Positions 56,783 through 64,000 of a stretch of DNA of 64,000 nucleotides are shown in pieces. The DNA is from Leuconostoc lactis. GTDB taxonomy: Bacteria > Bacillota > Bacilli > Lactobacillales > Lactobacillaceae. The DNA lies in contig NZ_CP042420.1 in NCBI RefSeq assembly GCF_007954625.1, positions 62,001 to 126,000 of the forward strand. Direction: 5' to 3'. The translations under genes and the position numbers were made by a program. The notes beneath the pieces were generated by a model that was not told where the DNA came from, did not search any database, and saw only the letters and a list, made by a program, of their open reading frames with translations. Within the stretch, counting starts at the first letter, position 1, and each line of letters opens with the position of its first letter.

Positions 56783-57599
56783 ACTCATCTTAATCACGAG
56801 CGTTATCTTACTCTTGGTGCTTGGGGTTTTTAGTCAAAAAGCGATTGCGCAATCTAGTGACAAGGAAGCCAAAATTCAAAATTCACGCATGAAACCCATT
56901 ATTTTTGTCCCCGGTTCTAGTGCGACAATCAATCGATTTGACGATCTATTTAAAGACTTAAACGCAACTGGACCTGTGCACAGTATTCTTAAGGTGCAGG
57001 TGAACGAAAATAACCAACTCGTTTTCCACGGTAAACTTAATCCCAGAGATCGCCAACCTTTTATTGTTGTCGGTTTTCAAGATAACCGTGACGGCTACAG
57101 TAATATTAAAAAACAAACTAAGTGGTTAAACCTCGCGTTAAACGACATCCAGAATCGTTATCATTTCCGAGACTTTTCCGCCATTGGCCATTCCAATGGT
57201 GGTCTGGTTTGGACGAATTATTTAGAACAAGATTACGCAGCGTCATCTTTTAATATTCCGACGCTCATGACCCTTGGTACGCCGTTTAACTTCTCTGAAA
57301 CTTCCATGCAACGCCGGACCGAAATGCTCAATGATTTCATTGCCGCCAATAATCAGTTGCCCGACAATTTAGTCATGTACTCAGTTGCAGGGACCGATGA
57401 CTATACCGATGATGGGATTGTGCCAGTCGAAAGTGTCTTAGCTGGTAAATACATTTATCAAAACAAAGTCAAATCATACACGCAAATCACCGTTTCTGGG
57501 GCAAATGCGCAACATTCGAGTTTGCCCGAAAATCCAGAAGTCGTCAACTTGATTCAAACCAAAGTGATTAAAGCTGGCCAACGTCCTGGTCAAAAATAA
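56772..57599 (+). CDS. Secreted or membrane-anchored DUF915 alpha/beta hydrolase
   Basis: A 275-aa hydrolase started by GTG with GGAGG seven bases upstream. An N-terminal hydrophobic signal (LILITSVILLLVLGVFSQKA) is followed by IIFVPGSSATINRFDDLFKD, the nucleophile elbow AIGHSNGGLVW, and DDGIVPVESV and NAQHSSLPENP for the Asp and His. DUF915 proteins of lactobacilli are cell-surface esterase-like enzymes of unknown substrate. It overlaps the EIIC-like gene and ends at a strong terminator. Confidence 0.82.
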   Translation: MKNKLILITSVILLLVLGVFSQKAIAQSSDKEAKIQNSRMKPIIFVPGSSATINRFDDLFKDLNATGPVHSILKVQVNENNQLVFHGKLNPRDRQPFIVVGFQDNRDGYSNIKKQTKWLNLALNDIQNRYHFRDFSAIGHSNGGLVWTNYLEQDYAASSFNIPTLMTLGTPFNFSETSMQRRTEMLNDFIAANNQLPDNLVMYSVAGTDDYTDDGIVPVESVLAGKYIYQNKVKSYTQITVSGANAQHSSLPENPEVVNLIQTKVIKAGQRPGQK

Positions 57600-57643
57600 A
57601 AAAGCACGCTGTCTTTGTTAAACAAAGACAGCGTGCTTTTTTA
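57596..57643. terminator. Bidirectional terminator between hydrolase and DEAD helicase
   Basis: A perfect stem (AAAAAAGCACGCTGTCTTTG and complement) with a four-base loop TTAA. A- and T-runs on either side serve both convergent genes. Confidence 0.95.
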
Positions 57644-57657
57644 TGATGATGAGCGGT

Positions 57658-59025
57658 TTAGGCGCCACCGCGCTTTTTGTTTGACTTACGTACTGCACGC
57701 ATTTCTTCACGCTTGGCAATACGACGATCCATTTGGTTTTTCCGTTGAATAGCTGACTTGATTTGACGCTTATAGCCAGGCTTCACGACCTTTTTCTTCT
57801 TTTTAACCATCCCCACCATCGTTGGGTCAAGCTTTCTTGTGGTTGCGACACGTTGTGTTCGCGCACGGCGATCTTTTACCGGCACGAATTCCCCGTTTTT
57901 CAACTGCATTGCCTTGAAATCAATGCCCAAAGCTTCAAGCTCTGCTACTTCGTCTTCTTCATCTGGACCATACAACGTAATCGCCAGACCAGGCATGCCA
58001 TTACGACCTGTTCGGCCAACACGATGAACGAAGAATTCCAGTTCTGATGGAATATCATCGTTAATGACGTGAGAAACCCCTTCAATATCAATCCCACGCG
58101 CCGCCAAGTCGGTTGCGACAACGTATTGGAATTCTAAGTTTTGAATCGCCTTCATCACACGACGACGTTCACGTGGTTCAATATCACCATGAATTTCAGC
58201 AACCTTCAACCCACGACCACGCAAATTAGAAGCGATTTCTTTGGCACGATCCTTGGTATTAGCAAAGATCAGTGCTAAATAAGGGTTCCCAGTCGTTAAG
58301 ACTTGGTAAATCACATCGTTCTTATCTTTTGACTTTGTGGCTAACAACCAATTTTCAATGGTGTCGGCAATGACTGTTGAGACTGGAATCGCTTCAAAAA
58401 GCGGGTTCGCCATATATTTCTTTAAGAATGGCTTGAGCTTTTCTGGCATTGTGGCACTAAAGACCAATGTTTGTAAGTCTTTTGGCATCGCACCAGCGAT
58501 ATAATCTACTTCTGTCAAGAAGCCCATATCAAGGGTCATATCCGCTTCATCGACGACCATTGTGTGCACAGCATGTAGCTTCAAAGCACCAGATTCAACC
58601 AAGTCTTTAATCCGACCAGGTGTCCCGATGACAATTTGTGGTTGATTGTTTTCCAATTGCTTGATTTGGCGGAGCTTATCTGTGCCACCAACATATTCAG
58701 CGATTGTAATATCGGGATTGAGCTGTGAGGCAAAGTCCTTGGCAGCTTTTGTAATTTGAGCAGCCAATTCACGTGAAGGCGTTGTAATAACAGCCTGTAC
58801 GTATTGTCGGTCTTGTTCTAATTGGTTAAAAATGGGAATCAAAAAGGTGTGGGTCTTCCCTGAACCTGTTTGTGATTGGCCAACGACATCCTTACCTTGC
58901 AAGATCGCTGGAATTAATTTTGCTTGGACCGGGGTTGGCTTGGTAAAGCCAATCTTAGTCAACGCAATAATGATTTCTGGTTTTAAATTAAATTGTCCAA
59001 ATTGGTTTGCAGTTTCTGCCATCAA
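57658..59025 (-). CDS. DEAD-box RNA helicase, CshB-like
   Basis: ATP-dependent RNA helicase of 455 aa. Q motif FTKPTPVQAKLIP, motif I SQTGSGKTH, PSRELAAQ, GTPGRI, DEAD in VVDEADMTLDMGF, SAT, and motif VI HRVGRTGR are in order. The C-terminal 70 residues are strongly basic (KKKKKVVKPGYKRQIKSAIQ), as in cold-shock helicases that bind ribosomal RNA. The assignment to CshB over CshA rests on length and tail. 57 bp separate it from the DHH gene. Confidence 0.93.
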   Translation of the reverse strand: MMAETANQFGQFNLKPEIIIALTKIGFTKPTPVQAKLIPAILQGKDVVGQSQTGSGKTHTFLIPIFNQLEQDRQYVQAVITTPSRELAAQITKAAKDFASQLNPDITIAEYVGGTDKLRQIKQLENNQPQIVIGTPGRIKDLVESGALKLHAVHTMVVDEADMTLDMGFLTEVDYIAGAMPKDLQTLVFSATMPEKLKPFLKKYMANPLFEAIPVSTVIADTIENWLLATKSKDKNDVIYQVLTTGNPYLALIFANTKDRAKEIASNLRGRGLKVAEIHGDIEPRERRRVMKAIQNLEFQYVVATDLAARGIDIEGVSHVINDDIPSELEFFVHRVGRTGRNGMPGLAITLYGPDEEDEVAELEALGIDFKAMQLKNGEFVPVKDRRARTQRVATTRKLDPTMVGMVKKKKKVVKPGYKRQIKSAIQRKNQMDRRIAKREEMRAVRKSNKKRGGA

Positions 59026-59082
59026 TTTTCTCTACTTTCATTCTACTCAGTTTGTAGCTGAGGTAACTTCTTTGTCGCCGCC

Positions 59083-60039
59083 TTATTCAAGTAAAGCAGC
59101 ATTGACAGTGTTGATCAAACGTTCAATATCTTCAGCGGTTTGTGCCCAGGCACCAGAGGCCATTGGATGGCCCCCACCCTCAAATTGGTTTGCAATTTTG
59201 TTAATCACAATCGTCCGTGAACGGAGCCGCACCCGATAATTACCTTCATCTTGTTCTTCAAAAATTGCCCAAGCCTTGACTTTATCGATGGTTGCCGGCA
59301 ATGGCACAACAAACGCCGTGCCTGAATCTTGCAAATCAAATTGTTCCAAAAGTGCTTTGGTTAAGACAACATAGGCGAACCCTGATGGTAAAATCGTGAG
59401 ATTTTGTAGCACATAACCCGATAACTTAGCGGCATTTTCCGAAATCGTTGACATGTGGTGCAAAACAGCTTCGTAGTCGAAGTCATAACCAAATAGTTCT
59501 GATACCACGCGGAAGGTTTCTTGATCCATGCTGTACATGAAACGCCCAGTATCACCAACAATCCCAATATATAATAACCGGGCTGCCTTAGCGTTCATGA
59601 CCAAACCCTGGCCTTTCAGGGCTTCATAGAATTCATAAATCATCGTACTTGTCGCTGATTTACCGGCTTCAACCCATTGCCAATCGCCGTAAGGTTCATC
59701 ATTGGGATGATGATCGATTTTAATAATTTCTAATCCGTTTGGCCATCTTTGATCATCAATCCGTGGCGCGTTGGCGGTGTCCACCACAAGGACCAACGCA
59801 TCACGATACATTTTATCGGGTATGTCATCCATAAAGGTGTCATCTTCACTCATCCAAGCTAAGCCTTGGACAGCCTTCCCGACCGCATAAATCTGCTTGT
59901 CTGGAAAACTAGCTTCTAAAATCGCCTTTAGGCCCAACTGCGCGCCGTACGCATCAGGGTCTGGGCGCTGGTGGCGATGAATAATAATGGTGTCATATCG
60001 CTTTATTTCTGCTAATATTTGTTCTTCAATTGCTGACAT
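59083..60039 (-). CDS. nrnA: DHH/DHHA1 phosphoesterase, NrnA-like
   Basis: Bifunctional oligoribonuclease and pAp phosphatase family, 318 aa. IIHRHQRPDPDAYGAQLG, VVDTAN, KIDHHPNDEPYGDW and VGDTGRFMY supply the manganese ligands; the DHHA1 domain ends FEGGGHPMASGAWAQ. It degrades short RNA and the sulfur-metabolism by-product pAp in organisms that lack Orn. It is probably co-transcribed with the downstream helicase. Confidence 0.93.
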   Translation of the reverse strand: MSAIEEQILAEIKRYDTIIIHRHQRPDPDAYGAQLGLKAILEASFPDKQIYAVGKAVQGLAWMSEDDTFMDDIPDKMYRDALVLVVDTANAPRIDDQRWPNGLEIIKIDHHPNDEPYGDWQWVEAGKSATSTMIYEFYEALKGQGLVMNAKAARLLYIGIVGDTGRFMYSMDQETFRVVSELFGYDFDYEAVLHHMSTISENAAKLSGYVLQNLTILPSGFAYVVLTKALLEQFDLQDSGTAFVVPLPATIDKVKAWAIFEEQDEGNYRVRLRSRTIVINKIANQFEGGGHPMASGAWAQTAEDIERLINTVNAALLE

Positions 60040-60102
60040 TAATCTATCTTTCTCGTGTTATCTTAAATTTATCGTGACTATATGTATACTAGTATAACAT
60101 GT

Positions 60103-61188
60103 TTAAAACAAGGTCATTTCTTCAAAACCACTTGGCTGTAAATTACTCATTGACAGTCCTAATAAACGAATGGCATACGGGCCTGTCACCACCTCATCAA
60201 AAATAGCTTGAGCTGTATTCACCAAGAGATCTTCAGACAGCAACCAAGGTTCTACCTGGGTGATTGCACGGGTTGTGGTATGGAATTTTTCATCCCGAAT
60301 TTTAACATTTAACGTCCGGCCAACCAAACCACGGGTCTTCAAAGCCGCAATCATACCACTCGCTAACTTTTTAAATTCAGCACGTACCAGTTCATCATGG
60401 TGTAAAAACTGCGCAAAAGTTTCCTCTTTACCTACTGATTGCTGTTGGCGTTGCCACTTCACTTCACCAAAATGGACACCACGCGCCTGCCAGTAAAGAT
60501 TTTCACCTAATTTACCATACTGCGCCACTAACGTTTCGCGTGATAATTGCCGCAATGCAGCACCATCAAGTACGTTAAGCGCTGCTAACTTGGCTTGCGT
60601 TTTCTCACCAACGCCGCGAAATTCACCAATTGGTAAGTGATCTAAAAAAGCGAGACGGTTTTCCGGCGTAATCACCGTCACGCCGTTTGGCTTATTAAAT
60701 TCAGACCCTAGTTTTGCTAATAGTTTGTTATACGATACGCCCACCGAACTGGTCAACCGCGTCTGTTTATAGATATCGTGTCGTAACTCGGCAGCCAACA
60801 TTGCGCCCGACAACGCATTATCGGTCACATCTAAGTAGGCCTCATCATACGCCACCGGCTCGATTTTTGGTGTAATTGTCCGAAAAATGGCATGAATTTG
60901 CTTAGAAATGGCTTTATACTTGGCAAAATCCGGGGTCAAAAAGATCCCGTCTGGCGCTAAACGCCGTGCTTCTGCGGATCGCATGGCCGAATGAATGCCG
61001 AGTTGGCGCGCGACATAGTTCGCCGTCGTCACCACCCCGCGACCCCCAGTTTCTGCTGGATCACGCGAAATGATTAATGGCTGGTGGCGTAATGCCGGAT
61101 TGTCACGCATTTCGACTTGGGCATAGAAGGCATCAATATCAACATGGAGAATTTTACGTGTATCAGTTGTCAATAAAAACTCTGTCAT
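60103..61188 (-). CDS. dinB: DNA polymerase IV
   Basis: Y-family translesion polymerase of 361 aa. LHVDIDAFYAQVEMRD and AYDEAYLDVT hold the catalytic carboxylates; the thumb IGEFRGVGEKTQAKL and little-finger region follow. The last segment MSNLQPSGFEEMTLF resembles the beta-clamp-binding end (QMTLF type). A perfect LexA-type box lies 23 bp upstream, so SOS control is likely. ATAGGG precedes the ATG. Confidence 0.96.
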   Translation of the reverse strand: MTEFLLTTDTRKILHVDIDAFYAQVEMRDNPALRHQPLIISRDPAETGGRGVVTTANYVARQLGIHSAMRSAEARRLAPDGIFLTPDFAKYKAISKQIHAIFRTITPKIEPVAYDEAYLDVTDNALSGAMLAAELRHDIYKQTRLTSSVGVSYNKLLAKLGSEFNKPNGVTVITPENRLAFLDHLPIGEFRGVGEKTQAKLAALNVLDGAALRQLSRETLVAQYGKLGENLYWQARGVHFGEVKWQRQQQSVGKEETFAQFLHHDELVRAEFKKLASGMIAALKTRGLVGRTLNVKIRDEKFHTTTRAITQVEPWLLSEDLLVNTAQAIFDEVVTGPYAIRLLGLSMSNLQPSGFEEMTLF

Positions 61189-61210
61189 ATCCCTATCTTA
61201 TCACATTTAA

Positions 61211-61224
61211 CGAACATGGGTTCG
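61211..61224. promoter_or_regulatory. LexA/DinR-type SOS box upstream of dinB
   Basis: CGAACATGGGTTCG matches the Gram-positive LexA consensus CGAAC-N4-GTTCG in both half sites. It lies 23 bp before dinB, over the likely promoter (TGATAAGAT extended -10). Confidence 0.85.
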
Positions 61225-61245
61225 CACAATACGGCCGAATGCCAT

Positions 61246-61376
61246 AAAAAAAACCCTGACCGAAGAGGGCAATGGTCAGGGGATGATAACCGTAGCTATC
61301 GATTTATCAATCAGTAATTGGGGGGCTGATTGAAACATTACTAGGGGAGTAATGAAACTCAAATATCTTTGAGTAT
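61246..61376 (-). ncRNA. Candidate small RNA with C-rich hairpin loops
   Basis: A TATAAT at 61383-61388 is followed by about 130 bases that fold into successive hairpins. These are ACTCAAA/TTTGAGT-type (61357-61374); CATTACT with loop CCCCT (61336-61354); and TCAATCAG with loop CCCCCCAATTA (61307-61333). It ends in a strong terminator (CCCTGACC/GGTCAGGG and eight T, 61246-61281). No reading frame of useful length or ribosome-binding site is present. C-rich loops of this kind pair with GGAGG sites in known Firmicute regulatory RNAs such as RsaE/RoxS and LhrC; identity with any of them is not evident. A second -10 (TATAAT, 61428-61433) could give a longer form. Confidence 0.6.
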
Positions 61377-61480
61377 GTTTTTATTATATACCTTCATGCG
61401 ATTTTTGCATATATCACAACTTTTGCTATTATATTACGCCTCTATGACAAGTCCATATCCCATATTATTTTCCCGTGTCC

Positions 61481-61505
61481 CCCAAAAATCCGGTGGGATT
61501 ACCGG
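61481..61505 (-). terminator. Second hairpin downstream of rplS
   Basis: CCGGT-AATCCC-ACCGG followed by ATTTTT on the minus strand, just after the rplS terminator; probably a back-up terminator. Confidence 0.5.
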
Positions 61506-61516
61506 TATTTTAATAT

Positions 61517-61543
61517 AAAAAAAGACACCTCACGGTGTCTTTT
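61517..61543 (-). terminator. Terminator of rplS
   Basis: Stem AAAAGACACC/GGTGTCTTTT with loop GTGA and a long T-run, 7 bp after the stop codon. Confidence 0.93.
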
Positions 61544-61549
61544 CTCGGA

Positions 61550-61909
61550 TTATACGTCGCGACGACGTTCCTTGATACGTGCTGCCTTACCTTGCAAAGC
61601 GCGGAGGTAGTACAACTTGGCACGACGAACGGCACCATAGCGTACAACTTCAATCTTATCAACACGTGGTGAGTGCAATGGGAATGTACGTTCCACACCA
61701 ACACCAGATGAGATCTTACGCACTGTGTAAGTTGCTTGAATACCAGCACCCTTACGCTTGATAACAACACCTTCGAACAATTGGATACGTTCACGTGAAC
61801 CTTCGACGATCTTAGCGTACACCTTAACAGTGTCACCAGCGCGGAAGTCAGGGATGTCAGAACGCAATTGTACTGATGTAACGTTTTCTAAAATACTGTT
61901 TTGACGCAT
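61550..61909 (-). CDS. rplS: Ribosomal protein L19
   Basis: 50S protein at the 30S-50S interface, 119 aa. [53 protein letters not shown] and the end KAARIKERR are typical. It has its own promoter, leader and terminator. In most Firmicutes it is the last gene of rpsP-rimM-trmD-rplS, but here it stands alone. Confidence 0.97.
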   Translation of the reverse strand: MRQNSILENVTSVQLRSDIPDFRAGDTVKVYAKIVEGSRERIQLFEGVVIKRKGAGIQATYTVRKISSGVGVERTFPLHSPRVDKIEVVRYGAVRRAKLYYLRALQGKAARIKERRRDV

Positions 61910-61997
61910 TGGTCATTCTCCTAGCCGACAATCTTACACTCGCCCTCAGGCTAAACGCACAGCGGATTATCGTTAATATTGCCTTACGGCTTTTCTT
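61910..61997 (-). ncRNA. Structured rplS leader, possible L19 leader
   Basis: The untranslated leader contains a GCC-GTAA-GGC hairpin followed by CCGCTGTGCG and GCC-TGA-GGGC, directly upstream of GGAGAATG. Firmicute rplS genes often carry an autoregulatory L19 leader here. I recognise position and compact hairpins, not a confirmed consensus. Confidence 0.4.
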
Positions 61998-62026
61998 AGT
62001 GTAACAAATAATTCATGCCATGTCTA
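61998..62026 (-). promoter_or_regulatory. Promoter of rplS
   Basis: -35 TAGACA and -10 TACACT with 17-base spacing, starting just after the phosphoglucomutase stop. Confidence 0.65.
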
Positions 62027-62029
62027 GCA

Positions 62030-63730
62030 CTATTTTGTATAAGTCATCAAATCTGCTGTGATCGTGTCAATTTTTGCTTGTGAAGCGGCTTGTGAATCAG
62101 AAGTGACCCCAATATAGAACTTCAACTTTGGTTCAGTTCCTGATGGGCGTACAGCCACCCATGAGCCGTCAGCTAACCAATATTTCAAGACATTGGCTTT
62201 TGGCTGTGTCAATGTTGTAACCTGGCCGTCAGCATCAGTTTCTAGACCAGTTGAGAAGTCTTGCACGCGGCTAACAGCAATCCCCCCAATCGTTTCAGGT
62301 TGATGATCACGGAACTTGGCAATAATTTTTGCCATATCGTCATTTCCATGCACACCTGGGAAGTCCAAACTAATGGTCTTTTCTTCAAAATAGCCGTACT
62401 TGTCAAACAAGGCTTGCAACCCATCCGCAAATGTTTGCCCTTGAGACTTATAGTAGGCCGCTACTTCTGCAAACAACACGAGGGCTTGAATGGCATCTTT
62501 ATCGTGAGCAAAAGGCTTAACCAGATAGCCAAAACTCTCTTCAAAGCCAAATAAGAACGTCTTTTCTTGCGTTGCTTCATATTCATCAATGGTTGCCGCG
62601 ATGTACTTAAAGCCAGTCAACACATCAGCTGTCGTTACGCCAAAGCTTTCGGCAATCTTTGAAGCGAAACGTGATGACACGATTGACGTCACAATTGCCC
62701 CATTATCTGGCAATGTGCCGGTGTTTTGCTTGGCCGTTAACAAATAATTCACCAAAACAGCGGCAATTTGGTTCCCAGTCAAAACTTGGAAGGTGCCATC
62801 GGCTAAACGAACCGCAGCGCCCATGCGATCAGCATCGGGATCTGTGGCAACGACAGCATCGGCACCTGTTTCCTTAGCATAAGCAATAGCCATTTCTAAT
62901 GCCGCTGCATCTTCTGGATTTGGCTTGGCAACAGTTGGGAAATCCCCGTCAATCACAGCCTGTTCCTTCACAATCGTATAATTCGTAAAGCCTGCTTGTT
63001 GTAAGGCCTTTTCCCCAATATATTGACCCGTGCCGTGAAGTGGTGAGTAAACAAACTTCAATGATTGCCCTTCTTTAGCCACCAATTCCGGATCAACCGT
63101 GACCGTCTTCATAGCTGCTAAATATTTCTCATCAATGGCTTGATCAATCACTTCAACATACGTTTGTGTGTCGTCAAGTGCAATATTAAAGATATCCGAG
63201 ATGCCAGCCAATTCATTCACGACAGCATCAACGGCTTCCGGCACCATTTGGCCACCGTCTTCACCGTAAACCTTATAGCCGTTGTATTCCTTGGGGTTGT
63301 GTGATGCCGTAATCATGATACCAGCAAATGTCCCCAATTCTCGCACAGCAAAAGACAGTTCCGGCGTTGGCCGCAAGCTGCTAAAAAGATAGACTTTGAT
63401 TTGATGTGCTGACAAAACTTTAGCTGCATCTGATGCAAATTCAGGTGAAAAATGGCGTGAATCAAAGCTAATCACAACGCCACGCTTTTTCGCTTCATCC
63501 CCTTGTGACGCAATATAACGCGCTAGGGCTTCGGTGACTTGGCGTACCGTAAAGATGTTCATTCGGTTAGTTCCCGCACCCAAAACACCTCGCATACCTG
63601 CTGTTCCAAAGCTCAAATTTTGATAAAAAGCTTCTTCTTGCTGCTCTGGTGTATATGAGGCAAGCTCATCGGCCAAATAGTCAGGCAAATCTGCCGCTTG
63701 CCACTGTGCTAAAGTTTCTTGATAATGCAT
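62030..63730 (-). CDS. pgcA: Phosphoglucomutase (alpha-D-phosphohexomutase)
   Basis: Interconverts glucose 6-phosphate and glucose 1-phosphate, linking glycolysis to sugar-nucleotide synthesis for exopolysaccharide and teichoic acid. At 566 aa: GTAGMRGVLGAGTNRMN, the phosphoserine loop ITASHNPKEYNGYK, the metal loop ATDPDADRMG, the sugar-binding FGFEESFGY and the phosphate-binding VRPSGTEPKLKFY are in order. No terminator separates it from rplS. Phosphopentomutase-type activity is a less likely alternative. Confidence 0.95.
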   Translation of the reverse strand: MHYQETLAQWQAADLPDYLADELASYTPEQQEEAFYQNLSFGTAGMRGVLGAGTNRMNIFTVRQVTEALARYIASQGDEAKKRGVVISFDSRHFSPEFASDAAKVLSAHQIKVYLFSSLRPTPELSFAVRELGTFAGIMITASHNPKEYNGYKVYGEDGGQMVPEAVDAVVNELAGISDIFNIALDDTQTYVEVIDQAIDEKYLAAMKTVTVDPELVAKEGQSLKFVYSPLHGTGQYIGEKALQQAGFTNYTIVKEQAVIDGDFPTVAKPNPEDAAALEMAIAYAKETGADAVVATDPDADRMGAAVRLADGTFQVLTGNQIAAVLVNYLLTAKQNTGTLPDNGAIVTSIVSSRFASKIAESFGVTTADVLTGFKYIAATIDEYEATQEKTFLFGFEESFGYLVKPFAHDKDAIQALVLFAEVAAYYKSQGQTFADGLQALFDKYGYFEEKTISLDFPGVHGNDDMAKIIAKFRDHQPETIGGIAVSRVQDFSTGLETDADGQVTTLTQPKANVLKYWLADGSWVAVRPSGTEPKLKFYIGVTSDSQAASQAKIDTITADLMTYTK

Positions 63731-63776
63731 GATTTTCTCCTATAACTTATCTAATCATAATTATAACAAACGTAAC

Positions 63777-64000
63777 CTATTTCCGAACTAGTAAGTTCAA
63801 GACGGCGCGTCGTAACTTTGGTGAGCGTAACCCAATAATCAAGGCAACCGCTATGACCACCAGCCCAATCGTGAGCCATTCGTGCGGGATGGCCAAATGG
63901 CCGATAAAATAACCCAGTGATGTAATGGTAAACGCCCATAAAAAGCTCGCAAACGCTGCCATTTTAATATAACTGGCAAAAGGCAATCCCAAGCGTTGCG
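63777..64000 (-). CDS. C-terminal end of a DedA-like membrane protein (partial)
   Basis: The frame is open to the window edge. The visible 74 residues hold one complete hydrophobic pair: LPFASYIKMAAFASFLWAF, then TITSLGYFIGHL, a loop, LTIGLVVIAVALIIG and a basic tail LRRAVLNLLVRK. The G-x-M/A...W...GY-x-G pattern resembles the end of DedA-family proteins, undecaprenyl-phosphate or lipid transporters. A TTG at 63992 is a possible but unsupported internal start. Confidence 0.5.
   Translation of the reverse strand, partial: QRLGLPFASYIKMAAFASFLWAFTITSLGYFIGHLAIPHEWLTIGLVVIAVALIIGLRSPKLRRAVLNLLVRK

Noticed and set aside
61246..61376. SRP RNA, 6S RNA or T-box
   Set aside because: The conserved SRP Alu/GGAA features, a 6S-type central bubble and T-box AGGGUGGNACCGCG were not found.
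61510..61836. 108-aa frame overlapping rplS
   Set aside because: Out-of-frame reading of rplS that runs through its terminator.

Overview
The window looks like a chromosomal segment of a lactic acid bacterium of the Leuconostocaceae, most likely a Weissella. This is inferred from protein similarity and gene sets: a CcpA/AraR-type arabinose locus, a dlt operon with dltX, a PTS fructose operon, and Firmicute-type rpsP, rimM-trmD, rplS, ruvAB-queA and murI-rdgB clusters. Base composition is moderate except in a clearly AT-richer block at about 15.2-27 kb. Nearly all genes lie on the minus strand; the exceptions are a deoxynucleoside kinase, a YslB-like gene and an EIIC/hydrolase pair. I see no rRNA, tRNA, CRISPR array, transposase or prophage.

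Layout. 0-2.6 kb: RNase Z (cut by the window edge), MsrA and a ketopantoate-reductase-type enzyme. 2.6-9.3 kb: L-arabinose operon araA-araT-araB-araD with araR beside it. Its promoter carries an AraR-type palindrome and a perfect cre, but the transporter gene is broken twice (a small deletion and a nonsense codon). 9.3-11.8 kb: a nuclease/degenerate P-loop protein and an AT3 acyltransferase set off by two near-identical terminators. 11.8-30.8 kb: a complete Wzx/Wzy exopolysaccharide operon. It runs phosphatase-copolymerase-tyrosine kinase-priming transferase, then glycosyltransferases, LicD, an acetyltransferase, flippase and polymerase, and ends with the dTDP-rhamnose genes rfbACBD.

30.9-33.5 kb: an aldo/keto reductase between a 33-codon relic of an MFS gene and a frameshifted copy of the same gene. 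33.6-43.5 kb: trmD-rimM, a DUF308 membrane protein, Ogt, the fructose operon fruR-fruK-fruA with its own cre, a 5'-nucleotidase, an S16 gene with an extra C-terminal HeH-like domain, and two PH-domain membrane proteins. 43.7-50.9 kb: deoxynucleoside kinase, ruvB-phosphoesterase-queA-ruvA, the murI-rdgB-ysnB cluster and divergent yslB. 50.9-57.6 kb: dltXABCD and, divergently, an orphan EIIC-like protein overlapping a secreted DUF915 hydrolase. 57.6-64 kb: DEAD helicase, NrnA-like DHH phosphoesterase, DinB under a LexA-type box, a candidate small RNA with C-rich loops, rplS, phosphoglucomutase and the end of a DedA-like membrane protein.

How they fit together. Phosphoglucomutase and RfbABCD feed dTDP-rhamnose to the exopolysaccharide machinery, the CpsBCD phosphorelay controls its assembly, and dlt genes modify the teichoic acids of the same envelope. 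Sugar catabolism (ara, fru) is under local repressors plus CcpA. The strongest candidates for something undescribed are the C-rich-loop RNA upstream of dinB, the EIIC/DUF915 pair, the degenerate nuclease-helicase protein and the S16-HeH fusion.
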